From contig CM051026.1 in NCBI GenBank assembly GCA_027627225.1, positions 1,839,501 to 1,903,500 on the forward strand: 64,000 nucleotides of DNA. The letters are read 5' to 3'. The position numbers were made by a program, and so were the translations under genes. The notes under the pieces were generated by a model, which did not search any database, was not told where the DNA came from, and saw only the letters and a list, made by a program, of their open reading frames with translations. Origin of the DNA: Congeria kusceri. Taxonomy: Eukaryota > Mollusca > Bivalvia > Myida > Dreissenidae. Shown piece after piece: positions 33,871 to 45,880 of the stretch. The number at the start of each line of letters is the position of its first letter. The first letter of the stretch is position 1.

Positions 33871-34187
33871 ACCCAAAAGTATGCTAATATGATATTAAAA
33901 TATACACTAACCTTATTATATATTGTCAGTACACTGTGTTCAATTTTTTCAATTGTTTTTTTTTCTTTACTCTGCAAACTCAAATATTTTTGCAGCATGA
34001 TTTGCTGCAAATATTTGCAGTACAGCTAATCCATTGTAAACAGTATTTACTAAGTAATAGATGTATTTTGTAATGTGTTAACTGCTACATCATATGGAAT
34101 GTTTGTGTATCTACATCATTGACAATTGTTTCTAACACATAAAAATGAAACTAACACAAAAAAACTCTGTACGGTATGGAGCTGTGA

Positions 34188-34204
34188 AATAAATGTTATT
34201 TTCC

Positions 34205-34236
<32 letters not shown>

Positions 34237-34242
34237 TGGACG

Positions 34243-34284
<42 letters not shown>
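34188..34284 (+). terminator. LINE polyadenylation signal and double poly(A) tail
   Basis: AATAAA at 34188-34193 is followed by 29 A residues (34205-34233), an 11-base interruption TCCTGGACGGC, and 40 more A residues (34245-34284) up to the target duplication. Normal LINE tails are single. The interruption may be a tiny 3' transduction or a tail rearrangement during insertion. Confidence 0.8.
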
Positions 34285-34286
<2 letters not shown>

Positions 34287-34440
34287 AGGAATATAAACAA
34301 GCATGCGTTACCGTTTCGATTACGACATCATGTACTTAGAACGATTCATTTTAGGTAGGTCAGATGATGGATAATTTTAAAAAGGCAGTCAAGGTGAAAA
34401 GCATGAAGTATGATTATGACACTACGCGTATCAGTTTTAA
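34285..34440 (+). repeat. dispersed repeat interrupted by the LINE (right part)
   Basis: This is the continuation of the repeat at 27990-28697. It matches about 51005-51150 (AACAAGCATGCGTTACC region, GTACTTAGAACGATTCA, GATGATGGATAATTTTAAAA, AAGTATGATTATGACACTA). The first 12 bases are the LINE target duplication. Confidence 0.7.
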
Positions 34441-35085
34441 CTGAAGAACTATAGTCCTTTTCGAAATTTGCATCAGCGCTACTTTTCAGGACATGCAACA
34501 AGTAAATATACATGTTAACGTTATTTAGTTAAAAAAAAAAACAAACAATAAAGGTGTCGGACAGTCAAATTGGACAATCAAACTTTTACATCCGCGTTTG
34601 TTCTTTGATGTCAATATTATATTATGACTTTATACATACACGTTTACTCAAATACATGATTACAATGCTTTCGAAAGATAAACAATATTTAAACGTCTGT
34701 GGAAGGGCATATATTTATGGTGAGTTTTAGGGCAGATCACTGTGAGTAATATGTTATTATAATTCACTTTAAATTGTTGTTCTTTAGCCTTTATGTTACG
34801 TGATTATTCAATACACAACGATCACTTGACGGACACAGATCTCCATCCTAAGACCGATGATGTGCACATTTCGCCTTTTCTCTGAATACGACTTGACCGA
34901 TCGCTATTGGATTTATAACCATGCCTACCCAGTTCAATATCCGACAAACGCATGTTACAATTAACGATTGTATTTACAAGTCATCTCCATAAACAATGAT
35001 TGAAGTCCTAGGTTAAACACAGTGTCAATTAAATCTCGTCGATCCATCAATTATGTCAATTATTGTTTTGGGTTCGTTTGTATCT
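34441..35085. other. non-coding stretch
   Basis: No exon or repeat was recognised beyond short A runs. Confidence 0.4.
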
Positions 35086-35089
35086 TAAT

Positions 35090-35425
35090 TAATGTAAAAG
35101 AGGTGAATGAAATGAAATGAGGACAAGTTTGAATGATGGACGAGAGGATACGGTAAATGATGATGATGTGTATGTTAGTAAGTATAGATGAAATACACAC
35201 ACGATGGTGAAAGAAAGGAAGCGAGTTAGGGAGAGTGGATGTGCACGTTTGATAGGAGGGGAGAAATGAAAGGAAGGAAGGAATGTGAAATTAATTGGGG
35301 AACAATAATGAGGGAAAATAGGAAGTATGAATGAAGGAAGGAACAAAGGAATGCACGAAATAAGAGAACGAAATAGATACGATGCAGATTAATAAACACC
35401 GTTAAGTTCGAAGAAAGAGTGTTTT
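35090..35425. repeat. purine-rich tract with GAAGGAAGGAA motifs
   Basis: The plus strand is strongly purine-biased over more than 300 bases (GAAAGGAAGGAAGGAATG, GAATGAAGGAAGGAAC). It looks like a decayed GGAA-type simple repeat. Minus-strand frames rich in Ser, Phe and Pro are products of this bias. Confidence 0.5.
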
Positions 35426-35429
35426 GTAA

Positions 35430-38400
35430 TACTGTCACGATGATAAAAATGGACATAAATTTGTAATCGTAGACGGATGGCCAAATATGGGAAAATATAA
35501 ATAGTAAGGAAAGAGGTTGATCTGCAGAATATCACATCGTATATTTGTAATGCATCCTAAAATAGCTAAATATGGGTTTTAAATTCCAGAAGAAAGAAAT
35601 CAATCTGTGTTCTAGATAATCTATAATTATATGATCGGGAACTATGCTAGCCGATTTTGTTTCATTCACAAAGCACGTGATTTCATTGCGTTTGTATATT
35701 TTGAACTACTGTTATTACCTGGAGTAAACAAGATATACAAATAGAGTTTACAAAATGGCAAACTCTCTACAGTGGTCTCCCCTTCCCCCTTCCTCAGTGC
35801 ACGAATAGCAATATAGATTAGCAGGGGTTACCAATGTGTGAAGATCGGCAAAAACATTTAACAAGTAGGTTCACTTTTAGAGGATTATTTATAGAAGAAA
35901 AACAGCTGAGTGTTAGGGTTTGCAAGATGTTCTCACAAATGTACACACGTTTTATTAACATATTATTTAGAATGTAATTAAGTGTGACGCGGTCAGCGAA
36001 AATGAGTCCTATGGCGGTAACGACGTTATCGAGACAAAAACGAGATTAAAACTGCTGCACGTTTTCTCACAATTATTTCCTTGTTTAATTTAGCGTGCAT
36101 GGCATTAATATGCAACAGTTTCGTAACAGGTGTCATAACTAACGAACTGAATCTCTGTAACCGGAAAATATTTTGAAATCAATAAATGTTACTGTTTTGT
36201 AACCAGTTTAGTGGGGTTATTTACCAGCTGTAGGTTTAGTCTGACGTCAACCAACCCATGGCCGATTACTCATGGACAATACAATAAGGCGGACTAACGG
36301 TATGTCATACATAAAAACATAGTTTTCTAAATTGTTTGCGTTCGTTTTGCCTGTCGTTGTAACTAAACATTATTTTTCTTGTTAGTATATCGCAATCTTT
36401 TAGTGGTTTTAATCTCGTTCAATGTATATCGATTAAATATACTGAATAACCTGTCTAAACATCCATACATATATTTCGGATATTCGGACGTGTTGTTTAC
36501 CAGTGAAAAAAATACACCAGAAATTTAGTAATGCTTCTGTATAGATCTTTGATACACTGTTCTCTTATTTTAAATAATTAACAACAAATAATAAATTTCA
36601 ATCTTATGTTTTTAAAGATAATACTCCTTATTAAAATAATAAGAATTGGTCAAACTTACTAAAAATAAATGAATACAAAAAGATGAATTTATTGATATTA
36701 ATAATTTATTTAAGCTGCTATATTTTTTTAGCGTGCAGTTTCCACTTCAAGGCATCAGTACAACAGTAAGAAGATAGAAAGAACAGAAAACAGCCACAAC
36801 ATGTGTGATACTGTTCTCTTCCAACTTCCCAAGACAATAAACTTTATTAACAGACATTTTGCTGTTTATCTGTGTGATTGTTATTGTATCTAGTGGATTA
36901 ATCATGATCAAATTAATCATGTCAAATGTAAAAAACAACTGTCTACAATAAGAATGTTTTATGAGTTAGTTATAAAATGTGAATATTAAGTGTGTTAAGT
37001 GTTACAAACTTTGCAACATACCCCAAGCATTTGATGTCCTTTTGAAAGGTGAAAGCAAACTTATTCTATGTTTAAAATGATAATTTAATTACTTTTATAT
37101 GTAGCTTTGGAGAGAACATTGAACAATTAAAGTGAAATATGTTCAATTATGAAGTACAGATTTGTTTGTTGGTGTGCATTGCCTGAGCCTAACTGCATCA
37201 AATTATTTCAGTGAAGATTTTAATGCAGATATTTTCCTTTAGAAATATGCCCATTTTTTTACATACTGTTGAAAAGGTTTATTTGCAAATATATGTAAAT
37301 AATACTTCACATGTTTACATTTATTGTGAAAGTAACCATAGTCAGTCATTAAAATATATTGTATGCAATAAATGGACAATTGTATTTCACTGAAGAATAT
37401 GTATTGCACTTATGTACAAGTAAAGGTTTAAACAGTTTAAATAAAATTTGTTAATTATATGGATGCCCAAATAATATCACTTATAAGCTGGCATAATTCT
37501 TATAGATAAAATGATTAAGGCAATATTTCCAGTCATAGCACTGTAATAGGAGTGACTTTTATTCAGTGTTTCTGCTACAAGTTTCGAGGCATTTTCATTA
37601 ATTGTATAAATTAATTGCAATTTCCTTTCTCTGTAAGGCATGCCTACTTTTCAACCTTTTAATCATAATACCTAAATAAATAAAACATTTGTGCTGAAGA
37701 ACTTTTTTTTTTTTAACAGTCAATTTCAAGATCCTTTGAATTGCCAGTACAGTTGGCCAGCCATGCACACACAAGAAATCCATCAATTTCTCAATGAATC
37801 AGCAACCTAAATTAAATACAAAAACAATAATTATACAGTAAGTTCTTCTAGCATCAACTACTACTAACTAGATCTACATTGTTAATGTATTTCCAAATGT
37901 GATAATTCTAAAACGGTCATGCATATAAATAGACAAGATAAAGGTTGAATGGAAGGCGGAAATATATTATAACGACAGGTAGAGAAGTACTTAATTTTCA
38001 AGCTCGTTTGAAATTGACTATAGAAATTAATGTACCTCAGCCATCTTGCACCGGCATTGAACCGGTGTTACCATAGGAGATTTGGTTGATGCAATACCTT
38101 TGCAACGGCGTAAGTAAAGATCGGGTACCCGAATACTGTAGGTGTCGCTCGTTTTGTGTATACAATGTTGTTTTGAAAGCGGAAATTATCATGTTTTCTC
38201 GGTTTATTTCAACATGAAAGCTGTATTGTTGGATTTGTTACTTGGATAAACAATTCAAGAAGGTATGTGTGACATTTTATTTTGTTGTCATTGTTTATCT
38301 TTCGAATGATTTGCATTTTTTTCTCTTGTCAAAATGTCATGACAGTTTGACCCAGATTTTACATGATTACCGTTTGTTTGTTATCTTTGACAACAGAAAA

Positions 38401-38439
38401 AGTATATAAATGGCGGAAATTTTAAAATGAAGATTAAAA
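35430..38439. other. non-coding stretch
   Basis: No coding exon was recognised over about 3 kb. It is AT-rich, with a T run at 37704-37715. Frames at 36747, 37211 and 37598 lack splice context and protein-like composition. Confidence 0.4.
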
Positions 38440-39860
38440 GTAATGTAAAATGTCCCAACTAAGCCAGACAAGTACCATATCTTATGACTTAAGTCAAGAT
38501 GATATATTTCGCGAAGAATTATTTGAAATAGATATACTTTATTTTCATGAAAATATTTGTCCTGAAGAAAGTGTTGTTTTACAGACAGGTCCAAGTGACA
38601 TTGAAAGTGACTTGAATAAGAATGTTTATTGTTAAGAAAATATAACAAATGATGAGTCAGATGTTGAGACTGACAACAATAATGACCCTCTATATACTGT
38701 GCCATTAACTGTTGAATTTTAATTATTAGTAGAAGATGTCAACTCAAGAACAGCAATTGATACTTTTGTGTCAAAACATGTAAATACTCAAAGCAATATT
38801 GCAAGTCTTGCAGTGTAGTTGTTTCAAAAGATCACGTTGTGAACTTGCGCATGAGCATTAGTTGCCTACAGTCAGACGAACTGGATCTTGTCATGAAGTC
38901 AGAATTACTATGTAACAGACTCTAAGACACACAAATCTCATGAAAGGGTTCGGCCTAGCCAAAGGTTTTTTATTTATGGGAACAAAGTGTGTTGGGAATT
39001 GTTTAGTTTTGCCTTCAACATTGTAAAAAAATAAAGTTGAAACGAATTAGAAGATCATTTGATAGTGATGGGTTAATATCCGCGATACATGGCAATACAA
39101 CGAACGTGCCTCATTATGCATATTTAGATACACAGGTTCTTCTGTTTCCATCTGACTTGTCTCGTGAAGACATTTATAATAAATATAAAGAATAACAAAA
39201 TGTGTAGGACATAAGTTTAAGCACATTTAACAGACTTTGCCATGACGTGTGTACCCAATTTCTAATAGCTAAGCCCAAAACTGACTTGTGCCATAAATGT
39301 CAGACATACTCCTCTAGGATCAGTGAGAGTGGTGAACTCAAGAGGATGACAAATTAAAGCTCCTAAGTGAATATTAAGAACATGTTAAAAGTGCTAAACT
39401 TCAACGAGAGCAATGCAATACACAGTTTGCACTCAACACGGATCACTTGAAGGCGTGAATTAGCCTTATAATTGTATCATTAACATTCAATAATATTTTA
39501 AAGCAGCTGCATAGGCCAATAAAATATATTTATATTTATTTATTTCAAGCATATAAAAATAACATTGCAATACACTGAAATTAAAATGTGTTTTTACTCT
39601 AGTAAATATATCAAGATATGACTTGAGAGGATACTTGATTGAACAGCATATATTGTTTGGGTTCTGAGCCATGTTTTTTTCCGGATGCCACTGCCCACTA
39701 CAGCTGGGACTTTGCCGAACAGGTCCATATTCCACACCACTGACAGCCAGTGGTACCTGCATAGTAAAATCCGACAGTTTTGTTGTGCAACAAGTGCTAA
39801 AAACACAACATGCCCATTACCATAAGATTTCAAAGAAGGGTCATCAAAGAAAAAATTGAA
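38440..39860 (+). pseudogene. decayed multicopy transposon-type gene
   Basis: Pieces of one protein can be followed through many stops and shifts. An acidic N-terminus starts at 38450 (MSQLSQTSTISYDLS). The region near 38950-39060 reads RFFIYGNKVCWELF. Near 39040-39200 it reads IRRSFDSDGLISAIHGNT, VPHYAYL and LLFPSDLSREDIYNKYK. Near 39220-39350 it reads LCHDVCTQF and TDLCHKCQTYSS. At 39680-39740 it reads AHYSWDFAEQVHIP. This order matches a widespread uncharacterised metazoan repeat-encoded protein that I recall with HGNTGR, LCDTCQ and YSFDFAQQVHIP motifs. It is probably a DDE-type transposase relative, a class I name from memory only. The copy is dead. Confidence 0.55.
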
Positions 39861-41558
39861 AAAGAGTTGAATTGTTTATTTTAAATATATTTGTACAGCT
39901 AAATTGAAAAATGCATTAAGAATGTGACCAGTACATTTTCCAGTATCTTATTACATTTAAGTATTCTGTTAGAATGGATAATAAAACATGATAAGTATCT
40001 TACATTGGTTAAGTTTTAGTTGTTCATGCATTCAGCTTGTTATCCACAATAATTTGATAATGATGAATTATTTATTCATTTATTTTTTTCTTATGTACAC
40101 TAATATCAAAGTTACTATGTTATGGGCAAAATATTCGAAGTTAAAGTCATGGAATCATGGAATCCCTAGAAACTTTAAAATTTGCCAACATTGCCATACA
40201 AAAAACGATTAATATAATAGAAGACAAATATCATGTATTGTTTAATGTTCAAACTATGCTGAAATTCGGCAACATTAGTTGTATTATTTGTTTCATGGCA
40301 GTAACAATATTACAAATGTTCACAATCTGTTAAAAGATGAAAATGAGTATGTTATCAAAAAGTTGGCGTACTATGGTAATAAGTTTATAAAACATTCAAA
40401 TGAAACATAATTGTAACATGAAACTATAGTTATTTAGAGATAATTTTTACTGCTGCATGTTTCAATACAAATTATATGATGAACATTTTGCATAAACTGT
40501 ATGTGTATATATATGTATATAATTATTTGGACACCTCTATGTGCTTTGTACATGTATGTTTTGTGAAATGTAGTATTATGGGCCGTAGGCCTTTAGTTAC
40601 AATAAATATACTTGACTTCAGCACCTGGCTTCAGCACATTGACCGGACTTGTTCGAGCATTCAGCGCCATTGTCAAGTGTCAATATATTGAAAAAAAATG
40701 TGTTTATAATTTTATGTTAACTACTTTAAAAGAAGTGAGTAGCACAAAAGTATCTTATGTGTTCATGTGTTAAATTTTTAGTCAATCAATATTAGTGTGC
40801 ATGTTACAGTTGTTAATGTTGTTGTTATAAATACCTGGGATATGCAATACTATCATAAAGCTTGTTTGTTTGTTTACTGCGCCAGTAACTTTTAAAGTGG
40901 TGTTGCTATGGGCACTGTTTTCAAAAATGCATACATCTTTCGATGAAATGAATTTATTATGCATCTGCTACATGTGCATATTAAAAAATAAGGATATTGT
41001 ACAATAGGAACAACTACTATGGATATGTCATTAGTTGTACAGTTTATCATTCTTTAACATAAATATATGCAGCTGGTTTCCAACCGGTTTGTAAAGTTAT
41101 ATCATGGCAGTGCAGTGTTTGCAAGTTATTAACTTTTCAAAAGTTTGATAACACGGTTCCAAAGTCCAAAGTCAATATATTTATCATAATGTTGGTCAAG
41201 GAATGTATATATCGGCAATATTCAATCAGCATTTAATCTATATACATATTTTTTATAACAAAGTGAGGACAACATGAAAAAATAGTGTTTATTGTATGCA
41301 CTTGTTGTATTGTCTTTAATATTTGTGTTGTCATTTTATTTTGTTTGTATATCAATATAGGTAATATAAAGTACTGTTTGCACAACATATGACATTTTGT
41401 ACTCTACAGTAGTATTATGTTTTTGGGCATATCTCAAACAATAAAAATGATAGAAGCATACTTTTTCAGTTTTTTTTATTCTCAAAACAATGTACGACAT
41501 GAATAATAAAAAAAACTGAAAATTTGATTTTTCATCCATTGGACCCAGCTCAGGTCAC
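39861..41558. other. non-coding stretch
   Basis: No exon was recognised. Open frames are short and rich in Ile, Tyr and Phe. Confidence 0.4.
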
Positions 41559-41588
41559 AATTAATTAATTAATTAATTAATTAATTAA
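41559..41588. repeat. (TTAA)n microsatellite
   Basis: About seven tandem TTAA/ATTA units in one uninterrupted run. Confidence 0.9.
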
Positions 41589-42100
41589 CTGCTAACGCGT
41601 ATTGAGAAATTTGAATTGTTTATTTTACCAGAAATAACACTCCAAAATGATCCACAGCGATTTGAAATATCATTCGGCACGCTATGCCATATTCGGTCCA
41701 AAGCGAGCAGTGCCGACTTTTGTTGCAGCTGAACTTCAAAGATGGTCGGATTTTTGTTTTTGTCAGGTAACATATCAAATACCGAAAATCTGTAAAACAT
41801 TGTTATGGCGACGGGCTATCTAGCCCCCCTGTTTGTGACATAGAACCTGTTGAGTACACATGAAGTTGTGTCTGAATTATTTTGGAACAGAACGAAGCCA
41901 GTAAAACGATAGCAGATGCAATATTAATATTAAACACAATTATCAGTGCTTCTTTCTCCACTTGAGAAATCACTACTTTTGAGCAAGGTCTTAAATTTAG
42001 AACCAATCACATTGATGATGTAAATATGAAGTCGTACTTTAGTAGGCGTTATGCACTTTCAGTAGACAGTGGGGTTTTGTTATGGAACCCACTTATTTGA
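41589..42100. other. non-coding stretch beside the integrase fragment
   Basis: A minus-strand frame (41585-41800) contains LLALDRIWHSVPNDISNRC. It has no recognisable family or splice partner, so I do not call it a gene. Confidence 0.3.
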
Positions 42101-42109
42101 GGGATTATA

Positions 42110-42460
42110 TTAGGGAGATTCAGAGAAGCAATACTCAGAGAGTTGCACGATCAGCACTTGGGCTTGAATAGTATAAAATTTCTGGCGCTTGATTACATGC
42201 AGTGGCCTGGCCTGGAAGTTGCTGTAAAAACATGGGTAATATCTAAGAATTTTGTCGTCTGTCATGCTTTGAGAAATCTACCACCGGAAACACCGCTGCA
42301 TCCTTGGGCGAGTGCAGGGCGACCCATAGAATCAGATCATAAGAATCAATTTATTCAACGATACGACAGGGCAGAAAAAACATCGCTTACCGATTTCAAG
42401 AGAGACTACCATGTATGTCCGTCAAACAAATCACCGTGGCGACACGATTCGGTACGCTAG
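42110..42460 (+). pseudogene. Ty3/Gypsy-type integrase fragment
   Basis: The frame reads REAILRELHDQHLG, then LDYMQWPGLEVAVKTWV, CHALRNLPPETPLHPW and AGRPIE. It follows the typical Gypsy integrase order: an ELH..H.G start, the WPG block, the end of the zinc-binding region with a C and RN.PP..PLHPW, then the beginning of the catalytic core. The core itself, with its Asp and Glu residues, does not follow. After about 42335 the sequence is unrelated. No gag, protease or reverse transcriptase is seen around it, so it is an isolated, truncated relic. Confidence 0.7.
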
Positions 42461-44598
42461 ACGAAATATCGGACGATTTTGGGATCACGTATTTTAAGTG
42501 CAGAGTTTCGTTTCAAAAATAAGCACATGTCTCATGCTTTTGTGTCAGCCTCTTACGTTGAAAAATGTCGCATACCAGTTCAGAGGAAATCGTTACAATT
42601 CATAGGGAGATCTACCCTAGTGTCAAAAAGTCCGATATTGTAAGGTGTTAATATCTACATGAACAAAAGGGAAGGGAATCTAAAAGAAGCATTCTGCAAA
42701 TGTCAAAATGGTAGAAATACAATTTAATTATAATTGTTCTATTGTGTTCTGTTGTTTCTTTTCAAATATATTCATGATTGAAGTACCTAACTCCTGACAT
42801 CCATTGTGTTTCCTCAGTTGCATTTGCCCAAGAGGACTAACCCACAATGTCCTGTGGGTACAAGTTTAAGCCACAGGCATTGAAGCTGGTCATCTTGGCC
42901 TAAATCGTATTTTAATAATCCACAATATTCATTTATCCTTGGGGTTTAATTTATATCCCGCAAACAGGATCTATTTTTTCACTTGCTCGCTGTTGCACAG
43001 CACGCCGAATGTACATTACTTCGATCAGTTCTCTAATTGCGTTCTTTGCTCAGTAATGTTGTTTTGATGATCGAATTATGGTCGAAGTATGTAAGTTGGT
43101 CCACGGCTAATTTTAAACGTTGTTCGTACACATTTCTGCAACGTTTCGATTCTTGGTCAGTGGTATTGTGTCCAATGGGCGTTTAATTGAGAAAATACTG
43201 TGAACTTGAACAATATTAATTTTATTCTTTTGCACAAAATCTCGTAACTGAAGAGCTCCCTATCGGATGAGGGTAACTCTCATGCAACCAAATGAACTAT
43301 GCAAAACATTAAAGTAGGGGTTGTCTCCCTTGCATTCAACACCAATCATATAATCAACAATGGGCCTAAAAACGAACGTCCGGCCAAGTTTTGATCCTCT
43401 TCCGGTCATGTTTGTTTGTTTCTTTATAAATTTGAATAATCACAAAGACATACACAAAGTGTGTGCATTCAAAATTATATAAATTATTTGTCAAAACCTT
43501 AGCATTGGTTCCCCTTCTTGCATGCATTGGTATTATATTCTGCGTGGAATGAAATATCTATCTCAGACGTTTTGCAAAACTGTTATACAAATGTTACGTT
43601 TTTATCTTTTGTTACTGTGTATACAATTTATACGAGTAGTGTCCACAAATTTAGTAGCTATGTATATGTTTTTATTTGATTTTTAATTCGCAATAATCCA
43701 ACTTTAAACAATATGTGTTAATTTTGTCCGTACATTTCGTAATGTAATTATGCTTGTTAATAATTTTACTGGTAATTTCCCTTTAAAGGTTGTTCATTTT
43801 AAATTCTGTATAAATTAATTGATGACATTTGATATATCCTTTTAAATCTTCCGTTGCATTGTTCAGATACGTTGTCGATATTAATTTCATAAAAGTTAGA
43901 TAAAACATTATATCGTGATTCAAGCGTATGTTATTCATTTTATTTTATATACGGGTTAGTACGTTTGTTTATCACGAATACATATATATTGTTACTAAAC
44001 ATGATACATTAAATAATGTGTCATCAAATGAGGTTAAAGTCTGATTATTTTATCAAGAAACTATCAACTAACTGTTGCGATAATGAGTAGATAAAAAGTA
44101 TTCACATGATAACAGATCAGTAATGAGTAATAAAATCTTAATTCGGTATAACCAGTATACAAATAATAAAAACAATACAATAAATAAAGAATAAGACATC
44201 AGGTTCGATTATAATCCGACAATAAAATCAAAGGTACTAGTGGAATTGCTTATAGAATATTATTCCATGTAAGTACTCTGGAAGCGATGATTCGTTGTTT
44301 TACTTCTGCTTGTTTGTAAAAGGGTTATTATCCTTCAAGGTCAAAAGGGAAATGTATGCATGATACTAAGCACACATAAATTTAAGCATCATTTATGTGT
44401 ACAATAAAGTTAAAAACTACACATTTTAACTTTTTTTTAAATATTGCTAATATATGTCAGTATATTTTATTTATATTTTGTATCTACTAAAGCTTACTAC
44501 TTTGAACTATATTTGAGTATTATTTAGTTCCTCTTTGGTGTTATGATTTTGAAGAGTTGTGTATCGTAAAGATAACAATAGTCTCTAATACAGTACAG
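42461..44598. other. non-coding stretch
   Basis: No exon or mobile element was recognised over about 2.1 kb. A short imperfect inverted pair (ACCCACAATGTCCTGTGGGT) lies near 42840. Confidence 0.4.
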
Positions 44599-45070
44599 GA
44601 ATTCGCTCTGTTAGATCCCTTGTTTTGTCACGAAACTTCGCGACTACCCGCGGAAGCCCTCGCGCCCGATATGTCCTGGAATAAAGAACATGAACAATAC
44701 ATTTTTAAAATATATAAATATATATACTTTATGAGTAAGTTGTACTTACCACGCGGATAAACAACGTTAAAAATGCAAAAGGTATATTAATCACTCATTG
44801 TTCATTTATTTCGTGGAAAGAAAGTGAAATGTTAAAAATAGGTTTACCCTATATTTTTTTGAACACACAGTCATGACTATAGTGAAATGTTTTTGTTATT
44901 TTTCAAGAGTTGACATTATCAGCGTGTACAAGGAATCTCGAACCCAGAACCCCACTCGACCCCGTCCGAATAACGAGAAACTGTATATTGCCAGAGAAAA
45001 TTACGTTTTGAGAGGTTTGGCAAATTATAAACAAACAAAGGAGTGTTGGTTTGTTGATACTTTTCAGTAG
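44599..45070 (+). CDS. possible two-exon coding fragment of unknown function
   Basis: Exon 44599-44734 follows TACAGTACAG and precedes GTAAGT, the best donor in the area. It reads EFALLDPLFCHETSR, then LPAEALAPDMSWNKEH, and is locally GC-richer than its flanks. It leaves phase 1. Exon 44871-45070 follows GAACACACAG and enters in phase 1. It reads RVDIISVYKESRTQN, PTRPRPNNEKLYIAR and CWFVDTFQ and ends at TAG. The matching phases and strong donor support it. Against it are the short length, the absence of any known family and no upstream exon. Confidence 0.28.
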
Positions 45071-45404
45071 GTATACAATTCATTAGGTATGTCAACGAGT
45101 AATAGTAATAGTATTTTCAACTATTATTATTGATTAATTACGAATATTGTGTTGCATTAATTTTAAAATAGTAGTAATATATATATGATATGTGCTTGTA
45201 TATAACACATGACGAATGTTATTATGGCCAATATTTCTATTTTTGACTTAGGATTATGGATAAGAATATTTCTCAATATTAATAATAACAATAGCCAAGA
45301 AACGTAGAAATTCAACGAAAACCAATTTTTTCGAACGAAATGCATGAAAGTCAGCACAATAGTGAATTGTTCTGGGCGCAAGGTGAAGGTCACACACCTA
45401 TGGC

Positions 45405-45645
45405 TAAGAAATGGTAACCTTGACCTTGCAATCCAAAGCGAGGTCTCAATATAATGTATCTACATATGAAGTTTCATTTAAATATCTAAATTCGTTCTTA
45501 TTTTTAGTAATGGTGACCTTGATCTTGACCCAATCTAACCCATATATAATCGCAAGCGAGGTCTCAATATGTGGTATCTAGATATGAAGTTTCATTCATA
45601 TATCTCAATGTTTTCTCAATTTATTGAGAGGAAACCATTTTTAGC
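45405..45645. repeat. duplicated TGACCTTGAC-type repeat
   Basis: Two units of about 120 bases (45411-45508 and about 45512-45640) share AATGGTRACCTTGA, AAGCGAGGTCTCAATAT and ATATGAAGTTTCATT. I recall this as a common dispersed repeat in marine molluscs. The TGACCTTGA cores also resemble monomeric nuclear-receptor half-sites. Confidence 0.6.
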
Positions 45646-45646
45646 T

Positions 45647-45880
45647 CACCTGAGCACAAAGTGCACATGGTGAGCTTTTGTGATCGCCCGTAGTACGTCG
45701 TGCGTGAGTGCGTCGTCAACTTTTTATTCAAACAACATCTCCTCCTAAACCGCTTGACAGATTTTCACCAAACTTATCAGGAATGAAGCTTGAGTAAACC
45801 TCATTCAAAGTTGTTTAATTCTTTTCGGTCCAACGCATATATAGGTCACCAGAGCTAAAAATAGATTTGAAAAGTGAAAA
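45647..45880 (+). repeat. bivalve AGCTCACCTGAGCAC dispersed repeat
   Basis: TTTTTAGCTCACCTGAGCAC and GGTGAGCTTTTGTGATCGCC form the typical start, with AGCTCACC and GGTGAGCT as an inverted pair. TTTTCACCAAACTTATCAGG and the GCTAAAAATAG block follow. The same family leads into the tandem array that follows. Confidence 0.7.

Larger units (their letters stand above)
28698..34284 (+). mobile_element. L1/Tx1-like non-LTR retrotransposon (LINE), nearly full length
   Basis: The element is 5587 bases with poly(A) at its 3' end. It is bounded by a target duplication GAAGGAATATAA at 28686-28697 and 34285-34296 (14 bases if the ambiguous A residues are counted). The order is a 5' non-coding region (28698-30112) with a tandem duplication, a frame-broken endonuclease, a long reverse transcriptase frame with a C-terminal zinc knuckle, and a 3' UTR with AATAAA at 34188-34193. 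No ORF1 (nucleic-acid-binding protein) is visible, so it was lost, decayed or never present in this copy. The long intact RT frame and the well-kept target duplication suggest a fairly young insertion. Confidence 0.92.

Noticed and set aside
34116..34304. Minus-strand poly-Phe frame
   Set aside because: It is the LINE poly(A) tail read backwards.
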